Of a stretch of 64,000 nt of DNA, positions 28,845 to 40,840 are shown piece by piece; within the stretch, counting starts at the first letter, position 1; each line of letters starts with the position of its first letter. The notes under the pieces were generated by a model. The model ran no database searches, was not told the origin of the DNA, and worked only from the letters and a program-made list of their open reading frames with translations. Made by a program: the position numbers and the translations under genes. Where the stretch lies: assembly GCA_027574665.1 (NCBI GenBank), contig CM050657.1, forward strand, positions 18,835,700 to 18,899,699, written 5' to 3'. The stretch comes from Rhynochetos jubatus. Its lineage: Eukaryota > Chordata > Aves > Eurypygiformes > Rhynochetidae.

Positions 28845-29363
28845 AGGGTTGACCTATGACCATGTGATCGTTCATCCCCCAGCATTTAATTTTTGGGTAA
28901 TAGTAGGATAAGCGAAACGTTTACCAAAGGAGCTTGAAAGGCTCAGACTAAGTGTGAAAAAGGTTCTGCATCTCTGCTTTGAACGTAAGCCACCGTATAG
29001 TTTGCAGGAGGCAGATCATTATCTCTCACTGCTGACTGTCAAAACAGAGCTAGTTTACTCCATTGGGATGGTAGAATAAGTAATCCTTTCTGTGCTTGTG
29101 AGCCGCAGTCTGAAACCATAGCAAGTGAAAGTAGATGATATATCTACTCATGTCAAAAAAGGTACTAGTGTGGTTATTGCCTTGCAGAAAAGCATATTTT
29201 TTCCTTAAGACAACTATCATGGACTAATTAATTTTCACGAGAGTCCAGTCTATGCAGGGGCGAGGTTTGCAAAGATAATCAGGAGTTAAAAGATGAAATA
29301 GACATCTAGAGAACAATTCATCTGCCCCCTCTTAGTACTTGGTAATCCCACTGCGACTCCTTG

Positions 29364-29452
29364 AGATCACAAAATCACAGCCTCGAGGCATCAGGGACCT
29401 CTGGACATTTAGTCCACGGCCTCTGCTACTTAAACCATGTTCAATTCAGAAC
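29364..29452 (-). mobile_element. CR1 LINE 3' end, strongly degraded
   Basis: In plus-strand reading this stretch has the reverse-complement CR1 order: atcacaaaatcacag, then cagggacctctgga, then tagtccac, then cctctgct. It compares with the common form catagaatcacagaat...gggacctctggagatcatctagtccaaccccctgct. Several indels are needed, so it is an old copy. The orientation follows from the terminal repeat being at the low-coordinate end. Confidence 0.55.
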
Positions 29453-30686
29453 CATGAAGCTAGTGAAACCCAATCCCCTTCATATGCTTAGTTTTGTTTC
29501 TTTTGCCTTCCTGTGTATTGCTTACTTGGCAGTGAGAGGTTAAGAACCATGTTTTGAGTAAGTTTCTGCTGGGTTCTGCAACTTCGCAGGATGACTTTAA
29601 CAACAAGCAACTATTAGCACACATTGATCGTCACAAGTAATTTTCTTTCTTTCAGAGCGAGATTGATTATCTTTACCTAACTCATGCAGATCTCCAAGGA
29701 GAATACACTGAGGAACTACAGAGTATGTGGTGGAAAAAGCTTTAGCACCAAAAGACTGACAGAACGCTTGTGTAAATGAAAAGTGGAGTCTCATGACAAA
29801 AGCTCTCTTCTGTATAGTCAAAGGAACTTGGTTTATCAATTTCTATCATCCAAATGCCAGCATTCAATTATTAATGGCAAATAAACCTACTTGGGCTCAT
29901 TTTTTCAAAATTATTTCATTGAAGTGCTGTAAGAGAATCATATTAAAGCAGGTAAAGACCCATATATTACTAGTGCAATGCTGAAAATTTGTACAGAGTC
30001 ATTACGGAACACTGTGAAGACTTCAACAGTGGTGAGCCACAAAGGTGCTTCCAAGGACAGGAACAACAGAGAAAACAAATACATACACTCATTTTTCTTC
30101 GGTGCCCTAGCCAGCAGCAACAGAATCTCCACTTTACAGCCTCTGCAGCAAGTGCTTCCCCTTGGAAGCACTATCAACAGGTTGTCATTGTTGATACATT
30201 AGTACAAAACACATATCATTTCCTATCTGTGGTTGGTCCAAGTGAAAATAGATAAGGTTCTAGCAAAGCTATTTCTAGTAACAACTGCTTGCAAATGTTT
30301 TGCAAGAGGGCCTGGCTCTATGGTAACCTGGAACTGGAAGTGGTTACAAAACAACATTGTCTGCAAGAGCAAGACATTTTTCCATGTCTGGAGGATTATC
30401 CAGACTTTTTCTGATCCTTAGCTGCATCTTCGATATACTATAGTCAAGTAATGCTGGGGGGTTTTTTTTCATATTTTGTGTGTCTGAAGAAAAAAAAAAA
30501 GGTTAAAACTGAGCATTTATTCTAGACAATACTTTTGCAAAATTATAAGTTCCACTACACCTACAGAATATACTCCTGTTTGTAAATTTGTTTGCACACA
30601 GGACTTTCACAAGAAACTCATCAACATCTGCTGAAATTACTGAATTTGAACCAGAGATCAAAACACTGCCTATGAAATGTTTACTA

Positions 30687-30727
30687 AAAAAAAACCCAAA
30701 ACAAAAACAAACAAAAAAAAAAAAAAA
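30687..30727. repeat. A-rich simple tract
   Basis: Runs of A broken by ccc and single c bases, ending in A14 or so before cccac. No retrocopy was recognised upstream of it, so it is treated as simple sequence rather than a poly(A) tail. Confidence 0.85.
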
Positions 30728-33700
30728 CCCACAGCCAAAAGATATATAGAACTTAGAAAGGATTAAGAAAAATCTTCAATCCAACATTATGTGCTTATGG
30801 AGGGGAAAGAAACAAAGATATATGCATCATTTTAAAACTATTTAAGAATGTAACCTGAAATTTCAAATTGTGATCATCACTTTCATAACATTTGGCTTAG
30901 AGACAACTGCAAAGATGGAATTTGGGCACTACCACAGAAGTTTAATTTTGTGGTTCCTGGAAAACGGAAGTAGTACCTTGTAATTTATCAATAACATTTT
31001 TAAATCACATCTTCAGCTGGAGGAAACCCACATTAGAAAAGATCTGTATTAGCAAGGTAGAAAAGCAATATATATTGAACAAACTTTGCATCTATTAGAA
31101 AGAAAATATATGCAATAGTGAGTACATTTCCATTTTTAGTTTTCTTTTAATATAAAGTCGAGAACCTAACGACAAACAAAATCCAAGCAATATGCATCCA
31201 ACCAGCTATTAACATCAACAGGAGAAACTCAACAACAAAATGGTTTGTAATTTGAACATGCAGGATGTGCAAGCCCATGAAGTGTTAAAAGAGAAAACTT
31301 TACATTATCAGAAAGAAATAGTGAAAGGAAAGTTAATACTCCTTTATTGTGAACACTTCCCTCTCAGTCTACCATAAATTACCCTTCCTAGCTAAGGACT
31401 ATATAAAAGCAAAAGGAAAATATTTAGAGAATTTTTTTCAAGAAGCATGTAATAATAAAGTGAGTAATTATGAAAGCATTGGGATGCTCAGGAATGTATT
31501 TTACTGTGTCATTAATATGGTTCACGGGTAGCTGAAAGCACATGGCCTTTGGCCTCACGCCTCACAACACACATGGGGCATGCTTTAAGGCTTCTGTAAA
31601 GCAAACCCCATTGCATCTCACTGCTTCAGTAACGCCTTACAGATGAAAGGTAAACCCACTTTAAGTTGAGCTAGACTATTTTGCTGAAGTTGAAAGGAAA
31701 ATTTCAGTCACAGTCCATCAGCTAATGTGCAATACATTATATTAACAAGTAGAGATGGAAACAAACCTTTTTTTAAAGAAGTTAATTTACCTATTTGTAT
31801 CATCTCCCTGATTTCCACAGAAAACAAATACGTGCTTACCAACTTCATGACATATTAGAACTGAAGTAAGGAAAACAGGTTAGGGATATGTTTGCATTTT
31901 CTTTTGAGCAACAATAAACTCCCTGTAATTTGGAGAAGGTATTTCAAATATTGAATTAAAATATATAATTAATTTTTCTTTTTTCAAAAATATGTTTAGC
32001 TTGCATCATACACCACACAGGAGATACTCAAACTACTTCTACAAATACGTTGGTATCTATTATTCATATTTACTTGAAGGCAACTTTCATACTTTGCTTA
32101 ACAATGGATCTTAACCAGTATACATCATTTCCTCTGGCCTTTTATAGGTGATTTTTCATGTAATCGTGTATTCAAATTTGGTTTCCACCAAAATAATATT
32201 TATTTGCCAGTACATCAGGGGATGCAAGAAATTAGTATACCAAACAATACAGTCTTCCATATATTTTCTGTTGAAAAGTAATGGAATTTACTACATTTTA
32301 CTTTAGAATTTTCTATATTGGTTAAGGTAGGCATTTACACATGAACCGCACATTAAATAGAAGAAAAAATTTAGAACTTGCCATTACTGCTGCCAAGAGA
32401 GTTTCAGTCTTCTAGATCTATTGTTTGCATTACTCTCTGAATGGTTAAAAAGTGCTGTTACAACCTTAAAATACAGATCTTGCTCAACTGATTAAAAAAA
32501 CCCATGAAGTATTACATCAAAGAAGTATCAGAACACTATTTGAGCTAGTACCTATATATGTAAACTAATTTGCACACAAAAAAAACCCACAAAACTTGAG
32601 CAATTTTATGCTTTTGAAATGTGTGAAAATAGAGCAACATTTGCAATGGAAATCCCTGTCAAGTTATCTATTGCTTCCAAAGCCCCACAGTATACAGAAG
32701 GGCTTCTTTTAAGCTTCAGAAAACTTGGGACTATTTTAATACATGTAATTAAATGCACTGAACTGGGAATTCAGAAGTATGCTATCTACTTGTCCTGCTA
32801 CTTCTATCAGAAGTGTCTGAAGAACCTTCATTTGCCTTTTTGCTGGGCATGAATTACAGCACTGTAAAACTCAGGTGTGGAGCGCCCGGCGCACCAAGAC
32901 TGGGCAGGGATCTAACCTAGATACTGAGCTGTAACGTATTTCTTAACGTCTTCCTGCCTTGGTTGAAAATCAGCATATTGGAAACTCAGAGGATTATTTC
33001 AGTGTTGGAATGCCCTGCAGTGAGACACAGATTGCATAAAAATCCTAATTTATCCCCACCTCTTTGCTTCAGACAGATCCTTTCCTGGAAAGTCTGGCAG
33101 GCTGGCAAAGGCAGAGCAGCCTAAATTCTTTTTGCTCCTAAGGATGAGGCCAAATCTGGCTTCCTGACAGGTCTCCCACCACAAGACTACCCACAGCTTA
33201 GGGCAGTGTATAATACAGGTTATTTTGTACACACCTGCAGCATTTGGAATCCAGTAGGTTTGAGGCTTTGCACAGGGATCAGTGAGGGTGTAAAAGTGAT
33301 TTGGTCAGATATTCCTTAGATGAAAGCAAAGGTAACCCCACACATCTAGATCATAAAACTTACAGATAACTTCATGTAGATTAATAGGGTCAAAGATCTT
33401 GATATTGTTTCACGAGGCAGGAAAGCCTATAATTTGTCTTCAGCCAACACTTTTCCCCTCCTATTTTGCAAATATTATCAAGTTGAAGTTTATTATGCCC
33501 TCAAAGATAAATCCGCTATTTGGAAAAACTGGAATGCTTTTATTATATGATTAAATATTGATCAAGGGAATTTATCTTACCAAAAAGTAATTTCTCTTGA
33601 CAGAAATGACAAAAACTGCTCTTATGCCAAAATGAATGGTTTTAAAGTTTGTTATTTGTTATTTTTTTGTTTACCAAAAAAGAAGCCCAGTGACAAACGT

Positions 33701-36488
33701 TGGAATAAACCTGTTATTTAAAAAAATACCTGTACCAAGATAGAAACGTATTCAATGGCAAACAAAATTATGTCTTTGTGCCCTAAAAAAAAATAGAGAA
33801 GCATCTGTGTATCCATCTATCCAAGCAGATGGATAATGTCAATTTGCTGTGCTAGAAAAAGCACAAATAGAAAAGAAACGGTTCATTTTAAAAGTGCACT
33901 ATATATTCAGGGTTGCCATTTCACAAATATCTTGCCTGCTGTGCACTGCAGTTGACCCTTTAAACATATCTGGTCAATAACCTATTGTTTACCGCAAGTC
34001 CATTTTGTCATTTTGATGGTACAGATTCAAGTGTGGCAATCTTCCTTTCTCTGCTTCACTGCATACATGACTCCCTTTGGCTGGTACTAGGCTCACAAAA
34101 AAGGCACTAAAATGTCATTAATTACAGCAGGTTTGAGATCTGAATGCTAATTCTATTAATGGACCTATGAAATTAGGACACTGTAAATCTAGATGAGCTG
34201 TGCTTGGGCCTCCTGCAAACTGGGCTGACCTGAGGTTACCTACTATATTAAATAAGAATTGTCTAATACATTTTTAGAATTCTAAGTATGTGTAAATCAG
34301 ACGCTGAAGTATGCCACCAGAGGGAATAGATAACTGCAGTACGCTTTCTATCTTAGCCTCTTCTATTTATCTAGCATCAAATTCATTTGGAGTGCTTCAT
34401 ACCAAGAAACAGTGATGCCCAAGGCTAAGGTGGGATCAGATAAGGGGACACTTTCCCTACTGTGTAACCCCAAAGACTTTAAAGTTTCTTTTATAAGCAA
34501 CTAAATATTCATATATCTAAAGGACACTTGTTATAAGGCTGCCAAAGGTCCCCAAAAGTGTTTACAGATAAACATTCTCTGCATGTTCTTCCAATTCAGA
34601 GAACTTAAACGAATGATTTTTGACTGCACATTTTGATGTGTTTTGCTATTAAATTCCCATCTTTACTTTCAATGTAATGTACTTTTAATTAGGCAATAAT
34701 ATATAACCTTCTGTTCATCTATCATTTTTACTCAAACGTGGTAGGAAATGGATTATAGAAAAAAGGCTCGTCAGAGACCCTTTGGTGGTACAGCAAAGCT
34801 GGAATAAAATGCCATCTCCTGACAGTACCTTTAAGATTTCATAAAAAGATAATGGATGTGCTTGTCACGGACACTAATGATCAAACATTTTCCCAGTTTT
34901 ACTGGATATTAAATTGTTAACTATAAAAGAAAACCCCACAGTCTAAGCAATATAGGAAAAAAAAATCTTGCTATATTTTTTATCTCCTTTGATATCTAAG
35001 TAACATAAACCTCCTTATTCCACTGTTACTTTCACTGAACAGTCTACTATGCCATGAGTGGGTGATGCTTACTCTTACTAAAGTGAAGAGGCTTATTTCC
35101 AGGGGGAAAGAAAACTCTTCAGGTTGCAGAAAAGGAACAAGATGTGTTATATATGCAAAATTCTTAAGTGACACAGGACACTAATTCATCACAATATCTT
35201 TATGAAGCTCACCAAAGTTTTTTTAATCTGACACAAAGCAAGTTTTGAAAATTAATGTCTAAATTTAATACATGATTTTGAAACATATTTGAAAGATATC
35301 CTCTGTTTAATACTTTCAGTAATATAACTGTGATGTCAAAATAAAGAGAAGAGCAAGGTAGCAATCCCAATCTGTGTGAAGGAAACAAAGTAAACAGTTA
35401 CCAAAATAAGAATTGATCAGTTTTTGTCAAATTAACAGTGGAAAAAAAATAATCTGATTTGAAAGCACTGGAAAGGAAATATGATAAATTATTATATTTA
35501 GAAAGACAAAATTATCCAAACAAACAAGACAATACCTGCTAGTCAGTCACAATAGAATTAGACTCCTGAAATAGATAAATACTTTCAAGTTGTTCTGAAT
35601 TAGTTTTCATTCTAATAGATTCTTGTCTCTGTGTTCAGTCCTGCAAATGGTCAACTAGGTAATTCTTCATCCTATGAAAAGTTTCAGTGGATTATATCCT
35701 GAAATTACTATAGCAATAGGAACAAACTCAAGTGCATATTTTTTGTCCATTTACTGATAAAGGGAAGGTTGTGCATTATTTCTTGCCTGTTGGGAATGTG
35801 CAATGTCTTGCTGAAGAGAAAGGTGTATAGTGGTAGAAATGCTGGGCTTGGCACAGTTTCCCCAACACTTGCTGCAGGTCTATATCCTTAAATTTCATGT
35901 ACCTCTTTAGCCAGTAAGAAAGTGCTGGTGGACATGATTCTGCATAGAAGCAACATGTATATTCAAATATAATGCATTTTCCTAATGTATTCTGACACAC
36001 AGCAACAACATATGTTAAGGCATAATAAGACTCAACCTCTGCCACTATATCATCCATAAATCATCTAACAGTCACAAACAAAATTAGGAAACAGCTGTTG
36101 CCACACTAATTTTGTTTTGTTCCGTTTTCTTTCTCTAGTCTGAGCTTTATTTTACATCAATGTTGTGGCCCAACATCGCCAGCTGACACAACACGCTACT
36201 GAAAGATTGAGGTTTGGCCTGGAAAACAAAACAGACCTCTTCTGAAAATAGCTTTTCTCAGAAGAAGCTCTGTGCATGAGTAGCAATTTTCCAGTACCGT
36301 TTTTCCTCATTGCTTCATTTCAGATTATGGGCAACTAGGCTCTGTCACAAGGGGAAGCATTGTACTTATGAGCCCCTTTGATTTCAGTGCAGTTATTTCA
36401 GAAATAATGTACTAGCAAGAATAGGGATATCATGCCTTTCAAACTGTGCTGCAGTGACTTGACTTTCAGCGTTAAAGTACAGACTGGC

Positions 36489-36506
36489 AAAAAAAAAAAA
36501 AAAAAA
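36489..36506. repeat. A18 homopolymer
   Basis: Eighteen A residues on the plus strand. The preceding sequence shows no recognised retrotransposed gene. Confidence 0.9.
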
Positions 36507-39500
36507 GGTGGCAGAATACCTCGATAAGTGTTTTCTACTCAGTAATCCCAGTCAATAGCCTTCAACTAATGGGTGACAATATAAATACGAGACTGCATGC
36601 CAGAAACAAACAGGAAAATTGCTTATCATCAAGGAAAGCATAACCAAGACAGTGTCACTTACGGGTGTGCTTCTATTTTGGCATAAATTATGGTCTTACA
36701 GTTATAGAATATTTGCCTTCCCGATGCACACATTATTCAGAACATCAAATGTAAAATACAAAATACATATGTTTCTTCCTTTTTCTTTATTACCACCTTT
36801 TAACCCAGTCCCTTGGAATGACAATTTACTGTTTCTGTAGGAAATCCACTGCCTCATAAAGAGACAAAAATAGGAAATTTAAAGCAGTGCTTAACCTAGG
36901 GATTCCTGTGAACCATTCTTCCATCCTCCAGTTCACAGTTTGTGGGCTGCATTAGAAATGTTTCTTTCAGTTCTATTAAAAATCCTGTGCCTAAAAGATA
37001 ATCAAGGTCAAGAAGTATAAATTAATAAAATGAAAAAATGAGTACATAGTTAGAATAAACCAGCTCTCTCTCTCCACTCTGGAGAGCAAAAGGGGTAGCA
37101 GCCAATGCTGACCCAAAGCATTCTCCTTTTCTAAATAAACCTTTCATAAGTAAGAACACAGAAAACAGCACTGACAGTATTAAGTCTGTCTATCGTGATC
37201 TTTTCTGGATGTTAAATAGACTCCTTTTATAATCCTTTTGCATTTCTTTTAGAAAATTTAAATAAAAAGCTCCTGCTTTGGACCAGTTGGAGATATTTTA
37301 AATAAACATTTGAAGTCACAAATTAGTTGAGTTCAAAATCCAAACTTGTCTTCGTATCTGTCCTTTCCTAAAAGGAAAGTCAAAAATAGATTTGCACTTA
37401 CTCCTATGCTGTACCGCAATGGTATTAGACTATTCACACAGTATTCCTCACTAGACGAGATTGCTTGCACCAGACTTGCATTCAAAGAGAATCTAAAGAA
37501 GATACAAATAGTCTGTTTGCAATGGGTTCTTATTCAGCAGTTCCTGACTTTCCAGAGCAAATAATTCTCTTTTCCATCTTATCTTTAACTAAGGAAAGAT
37601 TCTGAGAGACTTTCATTCTCAGACTTGTTTCAAAGATAAAACTGGGCCAGGGATCTCACTGGGGTTTCGTTTGGTTTTAAATGCACTTGCTTCATACTTC
37701 TTCGATTTTTGTCATTGTTTTCTCTTTACCAAATGGATTTCACTTTTAAGTGATTTCTAACATTTTATTCAGAAGCAAACCTTGCATCTCCATAAAATGC
37801 AGGTCTATGAGCAGATTGGTCTGTAGCACAAAGGTTGTCTCAATATAGAATAAACAGCACAATGATCTGAATTGCACCAAAAGCTGTCTTGTGTGGCCTT
37901 AATAACAGTACAGTAAGGAACCTACTATCACAGCATATCCTCCCCATCACTATTGGTCTGGAAGAAAATGTTGCTGTTGCAGCTCCGAATTTTTATTTAA
38001 TCAGCTTCCTTATCAAGCAATGTCACAGTGTAAATCCTAGAAAAATAACAGTAGGACTCCTAGGACACACGTAGATCGTCTATATTAAGATAAGTATCCA
38101 CAAAGACTGATTCAAGAAACCCAGACCAACAAAGGTCATAGAAAGCGAGAACATAGACCTTATTTTGTCCTTACATCTTCTCACATGAAAAAAGTCTCCC
38201 CATACAGCCCAGTGTTTTAGAGAGCGACAAAGTGAGATCTAGGTGTCCCACAGGCAATGGACTGTGAAGCTGAACCTCTCACCTTATGGGACGTAATCAG
38301 CTAAGGGAAGCTGGGAATTTCTCAGCTGTGTATTGGCAAAACCATCTCTTATTTAATGTGATTGCAAAAGGTAACATTGTGCTTAACAGTGATGAACGAG
38401 AGTTTCAAACCAGCGCAAGTTGGCACATACTATGATGATGCTGAAGTTCTACTCTTAATACCAGGGAAAAACAGAAAGGCAGAAAAAAATGCAAACTGTG
38501 CAAATTTTTTTGATTACTAGTATGTTTCTACAGTACCCATTTAGTGATACATCATCATTATTTATTTGATACATGACAGACAGTCATTGTACTAGATACA
38601 AGATACATGAATGACTGCTACATGTAGTTAACACGTTCATTTATTTTATGAAGAAAAACCCTGCAAGCCTGATGGAGGGTTATTTTACTTAGTTTGAAAT
38701 TAATTCCAGGTATTCATACCAATCACTGGATAGTACTGTGAGTTTTAGGAGGTTTACCCTAACAGGTCCCACTTACAAGAAAATTAGCTCTCTGCCCCTT
38801 GAGGCTCTGTAAAGACCCCAAAGTCCAAGGAACCACAAAAGCACAAACACAAATGAAATCCTCCTAAGCTCAGTAAGATGTTAGCAGTGGTTTACCTCAG
38901 GGATCAGTCTAAAATTACAGGTAGAAAAGCCATTACCATCAACGAAGGTGAATTAATTTTAATCTTTCAAGCAATTCGCCCTTTCAAACACTGCAACTAC
39001 AAGTGATTTAGGAATCAGACTAAATAATTTACAAAACCAAACAGTGCTTTAAGATAATGGGATACTGTATTACTGGACAGAATACCCTACTGGCATATAA
39101 TCCAGATAAATGTTGTTCGAAACATCAGAAAGCAGCACTGGTGTAAAACTAAAACGTTGATTAGAGGCACTGATTACAGATTATTAACTTCTGCACTAAT
39201 ATGTGCTCAAGAACCTGAAGTCACTATATAAATTGGAAGACAGGAGGGAGAAAAACATACAAAATATCAGAATTTCCTTGGTTAAATAACTACAGCACAA
39301 ATGAAACCTTCAACTGGATACTAAAGGAGATAAAACCAACAAAAAAAGTTATGACCTTTCTGAAATTTATTCAGTCCCTTGTAAAACACAGCTGTACTAG
39401 ACTAAGTTTCAAACCTGAAGTCAAAATTCTTTCCCTTTCCCCAAAATTAAAGTGTATTCAGTTGTCAAATTTTTAAGAAAATGAAACTGTTGGAAGAAAA

Positions 39501-40593
39501 GTCCCCAGACGAGTCAACCAGGACCAATGAATCTGGGAATTGTGCTAACTGAAATCAAAACACAAAGAGACAGAGCAATGATGAAATAAAAAGGCCACAC
39601 AAAGGAAAACCAGAGTAGCAGACATTGCTAATGCCCAGAAACCGAAAATGGAGCTTGCTGGTCTTCAGAACCACCTCCTGCTGTGAATGACATCTAACTT
39701 TTCACACCATTTCAGATGTTACAGGGAATACCTTTATACTTATGGAAGCATTCCAAAGTTACTGTACTGACATAATATCCAAGAATGGAACTTTTTCATT
39801 CGGAAGTCTTAGCATGCAACATTTTAGTAGAACGCACAGAATTAAAAAAACAAAACAAAACAAAAAAAACAACAACAATTATACTGCCTCAAGAGCTGGT
39901 GAACTTTTACCATGAATGTGACGACGCTGAACAAATGGCAAAGCGTAAGTTTTCAGAAATGCAAGCTACCAGAGGGATACACCACACAAGTCCACCAACA
40001 GCTTCAGCATATCCTATTCGCTGTATTTGAAACAATCCAAACCCAATTTACTCTCATTTGGCCTAGAAAAGATATATTGGTGGTATTTGAATTACACCTG
40101 TAACATACATCAAAACCACAATGAAGTGCAAAACAAATAGCTAAGAAGTACAGGTCTTATTAAATAATGTTTTCATAACCTCGTTAGCTCTTTCAAAGGA
40201 TGAAAAAATCATGATAATCTAAACTTAATTTTTCTCTCCCAACAGAAACCTCTACTGTCTCTGACTTCACTTTTTTAAAAATCTAATTTACCTGTCTATG
40301 AAGCAAAAAAATCCCTGTTACTCACAGAAAAAAACCAATAGAACTCCTCTGTCTGAACAGCTCAGCAATAGGAACACCTATTTCATACCACTGAAAGCGT
40401 GACATCAAGTCCTTCCAGGTGATACTTCTAATGCCATAACATCCCCAGAATGCAAACCTTTTATTTGATAAAGAAAACAAATGAACAAGTTGTGGTTCTT
40501 TTCCCATTTTTTTTTTTTTTAAATACATTCTCACGTATAACATGAATTGCATTGCAGATAGCAGGGATTAATGGAAAGCTGAAAGCTTCTTAC

Positions 40594-40746
40594 CAAGTAC
40601 CCCAAGGCGATAGTTGACTGTGATGACTATCACATTCCCATAACTTGCTAGCACACTGCCATCATATAAATTTCCAGTGCCTTCCATGTAGGACCCTCCG
40701 TGAATATACACCATCACAGGCTTAGGTCCCCCACTGTCCCGAATGT
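40594..40746 (-). CDS. NLGN1: Neuroligin-1, internal coding exon of 153 bp (esterase-like domain, partial gene)
   Basis: The minus strand encodes 51 residues running from the split Asp codon of [12 protein letters not shown] through [11 protein letters not shown] to NYRLGVLG. This is the neuroligin signature just downstream of splice site A. The stretch [19 protein letters not shown] matches neuroligin-1 as I remember it; neuroligin-3 and -4 have NMIDGS and neuroligin-2 has NMFDGS at the same place. The HGG motif is the counterpart of the oxyanion-hole region in cholinesterases, but neuroligins are catalytically inactive adhesion proteins of the postsynaptic membrane that bind neurexins. The acceptor reads ttttttccag and the donor ttg/gtaag, a strong site. 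The exon is phase 1 at both ends (2 bases, 50 codons, 1 base). Read-through past the donor would add only about eight residues before a stop. It continues from the 60-bp exon at 49986-50045, or from the upstream exon when that one is skipped. No frameshift or stop interrupts it. Confidence 0.97.
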
Positions 40747-40813
40747 CTGGAAAAAATATTAAGACACATTTTATCTCAAGAAAGTACCAAGAAAGATACA
40801 TGCAATATTTTAA

Positions 40814-40840
40814 TTTTTTTTTTAATTTTTTTTTTTTTTT
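40814..40840. repeat. Paired T-tracts (T10 and T15) upstream of the 153-bp exon
   Basis: T10 at 40814-40823 and T15 at 40826-40840 are separated by aa. In the NLGN1 transcript they are A-tracts 68-94 bases before the acceptor, so they are not the polypyrimidine tract. Confidence 0.9.

Larger units (their letters stand above)
13681..29363 (-). other. NLGN1: NLGN1 intron downstream of the 153-bp exon, middle part
   Basis: Non-coding, AT-rich sequence. Noted inside are a double inverted repeat at 17445-17478, a possible MIR-like 3' end at 21961-22010, a duplicated 11-mer (tgctcattatg) at 24045-24055 and 24074-24084, and a tandem 11-bp duplication at 28823-28844. The reading frames at 18330-18671 (+) and 25288-25539 (-) have no recognisable homology and no splice context that makes sense as an exon. 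Confidence 0.65.
29453..40593 (-). other. NLGN1: NLGN1 intron downstream of the 153-bp exon, proximal part
   Basis: This starts with gtaag after the 153-bp exon. The next neuroligin exon should open with the Phe-Leu-Ser-Thr-Gly-Asp-Gln-Ala-Ala segment and was not found by eye on the minus strand. The stretch is AT-rich unique sequence with simple tracts: A-rich 30687-30727, A18 at 36489-36506, and T15 at 40506-40520. No gene, RNA gene or clear mobile element was recognised in it. Confidence 0.75.

Noticed and set aside
36100..36506. Possible processed retrocopy ending in A18
   Set aside because: No coding remnant, polyadenylation signal or flanking duplication was recognised upstream of the A run, so it is more likely a simple homopolymer.
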